From the NCBI GenBank assembly GCA_013115135.1, contig JABANP010000589.1:1-30427 (forward strand): a stretch of 30,427 nt of DNA. Direction: 5' to 3'. The position numbers were made by a program, and so were the translations under genes. The notes under the pieces were generated by a model. It was not told the origin of the DNA. It saw nothing but the letters and a program-made list of their open reading frames with translations, and did no database searches. This document shows, one piece after another, positions 27,618 to 30,427 of the stretch; position 1 is the first letter of the stretch, and every line of letters starts with the position of its first letter. The stretch comes from Perkinsus olseni (lineage: Eukaryota; Perkinsozoa; Perkinsida; Perkinsidae).

Positions 27618-27725
27618 GACCGCGAGGATCGAGGAAGACGCAGAAGAAGTCGATCGAAGCCTTAGAGCAGGAAGACGTGATGACTAATTCATGTATTGCT
27701 CGTTATTTAGGACAGTTTCAATCTG
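27618..27725 (+). repeat. Dispersed repeat R, copy 3
   Basis: Closest to copy 2 (shared CCGCGAGGAT upstream of GGAAGACGCAGAAG). It lies about 100 bp upstream of the divergent TerD gene start. Confidence 0.75.
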
Positions 27726-27944
27726 CCGCTTCTTCAGTATTGCAGCCACATATTCCGTAAGTTGATGAGAATAAGCGGGTCGTTCAATGGACAAAGCCTT
27801 TGTCACAAAGGCAAAAGAGTTCTAAGAACCTGGTTCGAGAAACAGGTTCTCGAATCGCGTCCATAGGAATAGATTCGTAAATTCCTGAGTGGGTTGATAA
27901 GATCGATTTTTTGAAAATGGTTCTGCGAGTTAAGATGAAAAATG

Positions 27945-28020
27945 TCTTCGCTGGGGATTGAACCTCGGACTTATTCGAGCTTCCTGGAAAAGTGTCGCCG
28001 AAGGCAACACTTTTGTTCAC
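27945..28020 (-). other. tRNA-like remnant with B box
   Basis: The reverse strand contains CCGAGGTTCAATCCCC (27954-27969), a perfect B box in a T-arm-like hairpin, with CTTCG/CGAAG as a possible acceptor pairing. The rest of a cloverleaf does not form. A related ATTCGATCCC occurs on the plus strand near 28204. Confidence 0.3.
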
Positions 28021-28811
28021 GATGTCATAACTTTTTTAGTCTTGCCACAAACTTGTTCTCCCGCCTTCATCCGCCTAACAGCTCGGGTTTCTGGTTCCCT
28101 TGGGACATCACTGACTAGTTTATTGACGACCGCGGGATATTTGCGACATCCGTGACAAATTTAGGGCGCCCGAAAACAAAATTCCGAGCTTCCTGTGCCA
28201 AGATTCGATCCCGGGCGCCCCGCGTGGATGAGCGTCGACAGGTACTTCCCCGAAACCCAAGGGGGAGCCTCCCCCGGGGAGGTATAAATTCCAAGGAAGC
28301 ATCTCCAGGGATCTGGTTGCCCTGGATAACCGTTCCGGCCCGGAACTTCCGGAATTATCCCGGCGGGAAGCCCTGTCGGGTATCGGGAGGGGTTTCGGGT
28401 TTCTTTTCTCGCGATTTTTCGCGAAGTGAAATACGTGATGTGGTTCTTGCTAGCGGTTTCCACTTCGCAGGTGCGTCTCCAATACTGTGATGACGGAGAC
28501 GTTCATGGCTAAGTTCATAGTCTAGCAGCTAGGCCCCATCTTCATGTATCCCCCAATCTCAAGTTGTATACACGTTAAGATTCCTAGCAGGAAGTTCTTA
28601 CCAGTATCTTTCAGTACAAGACTTTTACTTTTGTTCTCAAATTGAGAATCTCAATCCTTAAGCACAAGGACAGACGTCCCCAGACCAACCCTGAGAGCTC
28701 AACTGCTTGGGGAAGCGATTTCCGCCAAACCTCCCGGAACTCATTCTTCGTTGAAACTTTCAACTTGAAAGCATTCAGTCTCGCTATCACTCTTTCAAGT
28801 TGAATAGTTTC

Positions 28812-28848
28812 CAACACAACTTGTGTTGTGAACTTGTGTTACACAAGT
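28812..28848. repeat. Two adjacent one-base-centred palindromes
   Basis: CAACACAA C TTGTGTTG (28812-28828) followed by ACTTGTGT T ACACAAGT (28832-28848). They share an ACACAA/TTGTGT core. Confidence 0.9.
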
Positions 28849-28879
28849 CTGACGGGTTAAAGTCGAGCCGGGGTTCTAC

Positions 28880-28898
28880 GAGTCTTCAGTGAAGACTC
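28880..28898. repeat. Perfect palindrome, 9-bp arms, 1-base centre
   Basis: GAGTCTTCA (28880-28888), G, TGAAGACTC (28890-28898). Confidence 0.9.
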
Positions 28899-29467
28899 TT
28901 CACTTGGGCAACGGGTGAAGAGTCAAAAGCGGCTTTAGAGGAGCCTGAGCCTCAGGTCTGAGGCTGACAGACCTCGCTTGGTTCTGAAAGTGCGCGCTGC
29001 CCGTATGCCGCCAGTTTGTTAGCGTGGTATGTCGACGCTCGGGTGAAGTACAAAATTCCAGGAAGCACGAGCGGCAGGCAGGCAAAGGCAACAGAAAAAA
29101 GGCTTAATTGTGGGTGAAGGCAAGAACGAGAAATGAGGCAGTTTTATCTCTTTTACGAGCTTTCTTTAAGCTCGGAAACAGCGTTGGTTTTTTTCGGAAA
29201 AACAGGATGTGTTACAGTCGATTAACACTTCGCGGTTTTCGTGACTATCATCTCGTGGTTAACGCCATTTCGCGATTAACAGGTGTATTTTCACTGATTA
29301 TCAAACGCCATCCAAACCAATCCAATTCCGAATCGTGCTACACGTTTCGGAAGCTCGGAAACGAGTCGTACGGGTCTACTTGAGTATGAGAAGATAGACG
29401 CGTCCGGCCCGATTGAGACTGGGATCCCAAGAAAGATGCAGTCAACTCAAAGGGTTAGGGCTCTAAG

Positions 29468-29602
29468 ATGGACGCTAGCAGGCTGCTTGTAGCAGCGCTC
29501 TTGCCGGGGGCCTACAGTATTGACTCAATACACTGGACCAAGTTGGTCCAGACCGAGGCCCTAAACAACGCTCAGTGGAACGTTACTGACGGCGCGATGT
29601 GA
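29468..29602 (+). CDS. Short leader ORF, 44 residues
   Basis: ATG at 29468 encodes MDASRLLVAALLPGAYS, a plausible signal peptide, followed by IDSIHWTKLVQTEALNNAQW and a TGA at 29600. The TGA lies in a possible donor (GAT|GTGACG), so this could be the first exon of a larger secreted-protein gene. Two one-base-centred palindromes fall inside it: GTATTGA C TCAATAC (29517-29531) and CTGGACCAA G TTGGTCCAG (29533-29551). Confidence 0.4.
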   Translation: MDASRLLVAALLPGAYSIDSIHWTKLVQTEALNNAQWNVTDGAM

Positions 29603-29749
29603 CGTACAGCGTGAATTACGAAACCTCAGGTGGCCAACCTGGAGTTTTCTAGCTTTTATTCCTATGCGGCTTCCTCTCTCCACGCCTTTCCTTTCCTCCT
29701 CCATACTTGTCTATTCCCGTTGTGAATCTCAACAATATGAACCCTGACC

Positions 29750-29989
29750 GTGCTCGCATTCTCCTTCACCTTCTGTCTCACCGAGATCGCCAAAAAATCT
29801 TGCGACGCAGCTCTTCGCCCACCGGACACCGGCGGCCGGCGTTCCCGGAAGGTGTTATCGATGACTGACTTTCGTGGAACCCAACAGAGTCTTCTGCGAT
29901 GGGAGTACTCTTTATATTGGAGCGATAGTGACGGAAAATACCAAAGAGCAAAACCCCTGAAGTACGTCATTATCACAACTTACGGCTAA
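29750..29989 (+). CDS. Open frame with protein-like content (possible exon)
   Basis: Open from before 29750 to a TAA at 29987. Content includes CLTEIAKKSCDAALRPPDTG, MTDFRGTQQSLLRWEYSLYW and KPLKYVIITTYG. There is no ATG near its 5' end, so if real it is an exon, perhaps of the gene starting at 29468. The reverse strand is also open, which weakens the case. Confidence 0.3.
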   Translation: MLAFSFTFCLTEIAKKSCDAALRPPDTGGRRSRKVLSMTDFRGTQQSLLRWEYSLYWSDSDGKYQRAKPLKYVIITTYG

Positions 29990-30427
29990 CAAAGCGATAC
30001 CGTAGAAAACGGACTTCGCAGAAAACACCACGAACAAGGATTGGCCGCGTCACAGAGATATCTTGTAATCTTGTGGGTCCTCGATCCTCCACAATTCCTC
30101 AATAAGTCTGGTACTGAGTATGCTAATAGAGAAAGGATCGGCTGTCTCCATCACGAATACTTATTTGATCGTATCATTATATGATCGGTGTACTCGAATA
30201 CCTCATGCTTCGAAAACCTTCTGCAAGTCTCGCGGAGACCATAGCTAGGTCAGGAATGACCCGTTAGCGAGCTCGCTGTTCTTTCGAGCAGGTTGCGATG
30301 CAAAAATACACACGGCCTGTATGCAATAGGCACATGATGTCACATCATCAAGATGGAAAGATGTATACTAAGACCGTAGAAGAAAAAATAGGTCCGATGG
30401 CTTATGAATCCTCCTTATCATTTTTTT
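29990..30427. other. No gene supported
   Basis: Short frames only. Ends in a T run at the window edge. Confidence 0.4.

Larger units (their letters stand above)
28021..29460. other. No gene supported; palindrome cluster
   Basis: Frames on both strands are open for 60-110 codons in places but lack leaders and motifs. One-base-centred palindromes at 28812-28828, 28832-28848 and 28880-28898. 28200-28400 is GC-rich with many short self-complementary stretches. Confidence 0.4.

Noticed and set aside
1..30427. CRISPR arrays, bacterial operons, prophage
   Set aside because: No regularly spaced repeats with unique spacers, no Shine-Dalgarno sites, and clear spliceosomal introns.

Overview
This looks like nuclear DNA from a eukaryotic microbe. 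There are no bacterial operons or Shine-Dalgarno sites. Coding segments join in frame only across GT-AG introns, many of them 43-110 bp. Genes encode small secreted proteins in paralogous sets, next to transposon debris and a nuclear-type tRNA-Arg. This style (many short introns, lineage-specific secreted families, mixed GC) is what I would expect of a perkinsid or related alveolate such as Perkinsus. No marker gene proves that, so the assignment is an inference.

Layout. 1-3850: two interleaved families. Family X is on the minus strand (a piece at 1-190, a longer copy at 2275-2840, a broken copy at 19257-20070). Family U is on the plus strand and encodes signal-peptide, Cys-rich proteins (copies at 1392-1781 and 3427-3852). 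3850-9190: mostly non-genic, with one good tRNA-Arg(ACG), a tRNA-Pro-like pseudogene, an AT-rich dispersed repeat and many short perfect palindromes. 9196-9998: a secreted-protein gene with an in-frame TAA. 10545-10740: a stray copy of the end of a TerD gene. 12538-15623: two plus-strand multi-exon secreted-protein genes. 16764-17732: a non-autonomous DNA transposon with terminal inverted repeats, a 3-bp target duplication and a coiled-coil ORF. 18351-19256: an orphan retropepsin-like ORF that runs into the third X copy, which is interrupted by a 15-bp minisatellite. 20688-21545: an intact 285-residue secreted protein (minus strand). 23336-27524: two tandem minus-strand TerD-domain genes. The first reconstructs completely as 8 exons (255 residues) ending in a CaaX prenylation box. 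27600-30427: repeats and two weak short ORFs.

The most unusual property is genome-wide rather than one gene: a large excess of perfect inverted repeats whose two arms are separated by exactly one base. By eye I count 16 with arms of at least 8 bp, where about 0.5 is expected by chance in 30 kb. Comparison of repeat copies inside the window shows several of these palindromes are present in one copy and absent from its paralogue, so they appear to be insertions or fold-back duplications.

The genes do not form an obvious pathway. Most encode predicted secreted proteins of unknown function. The TerD pair is the only group with a recognised domain.
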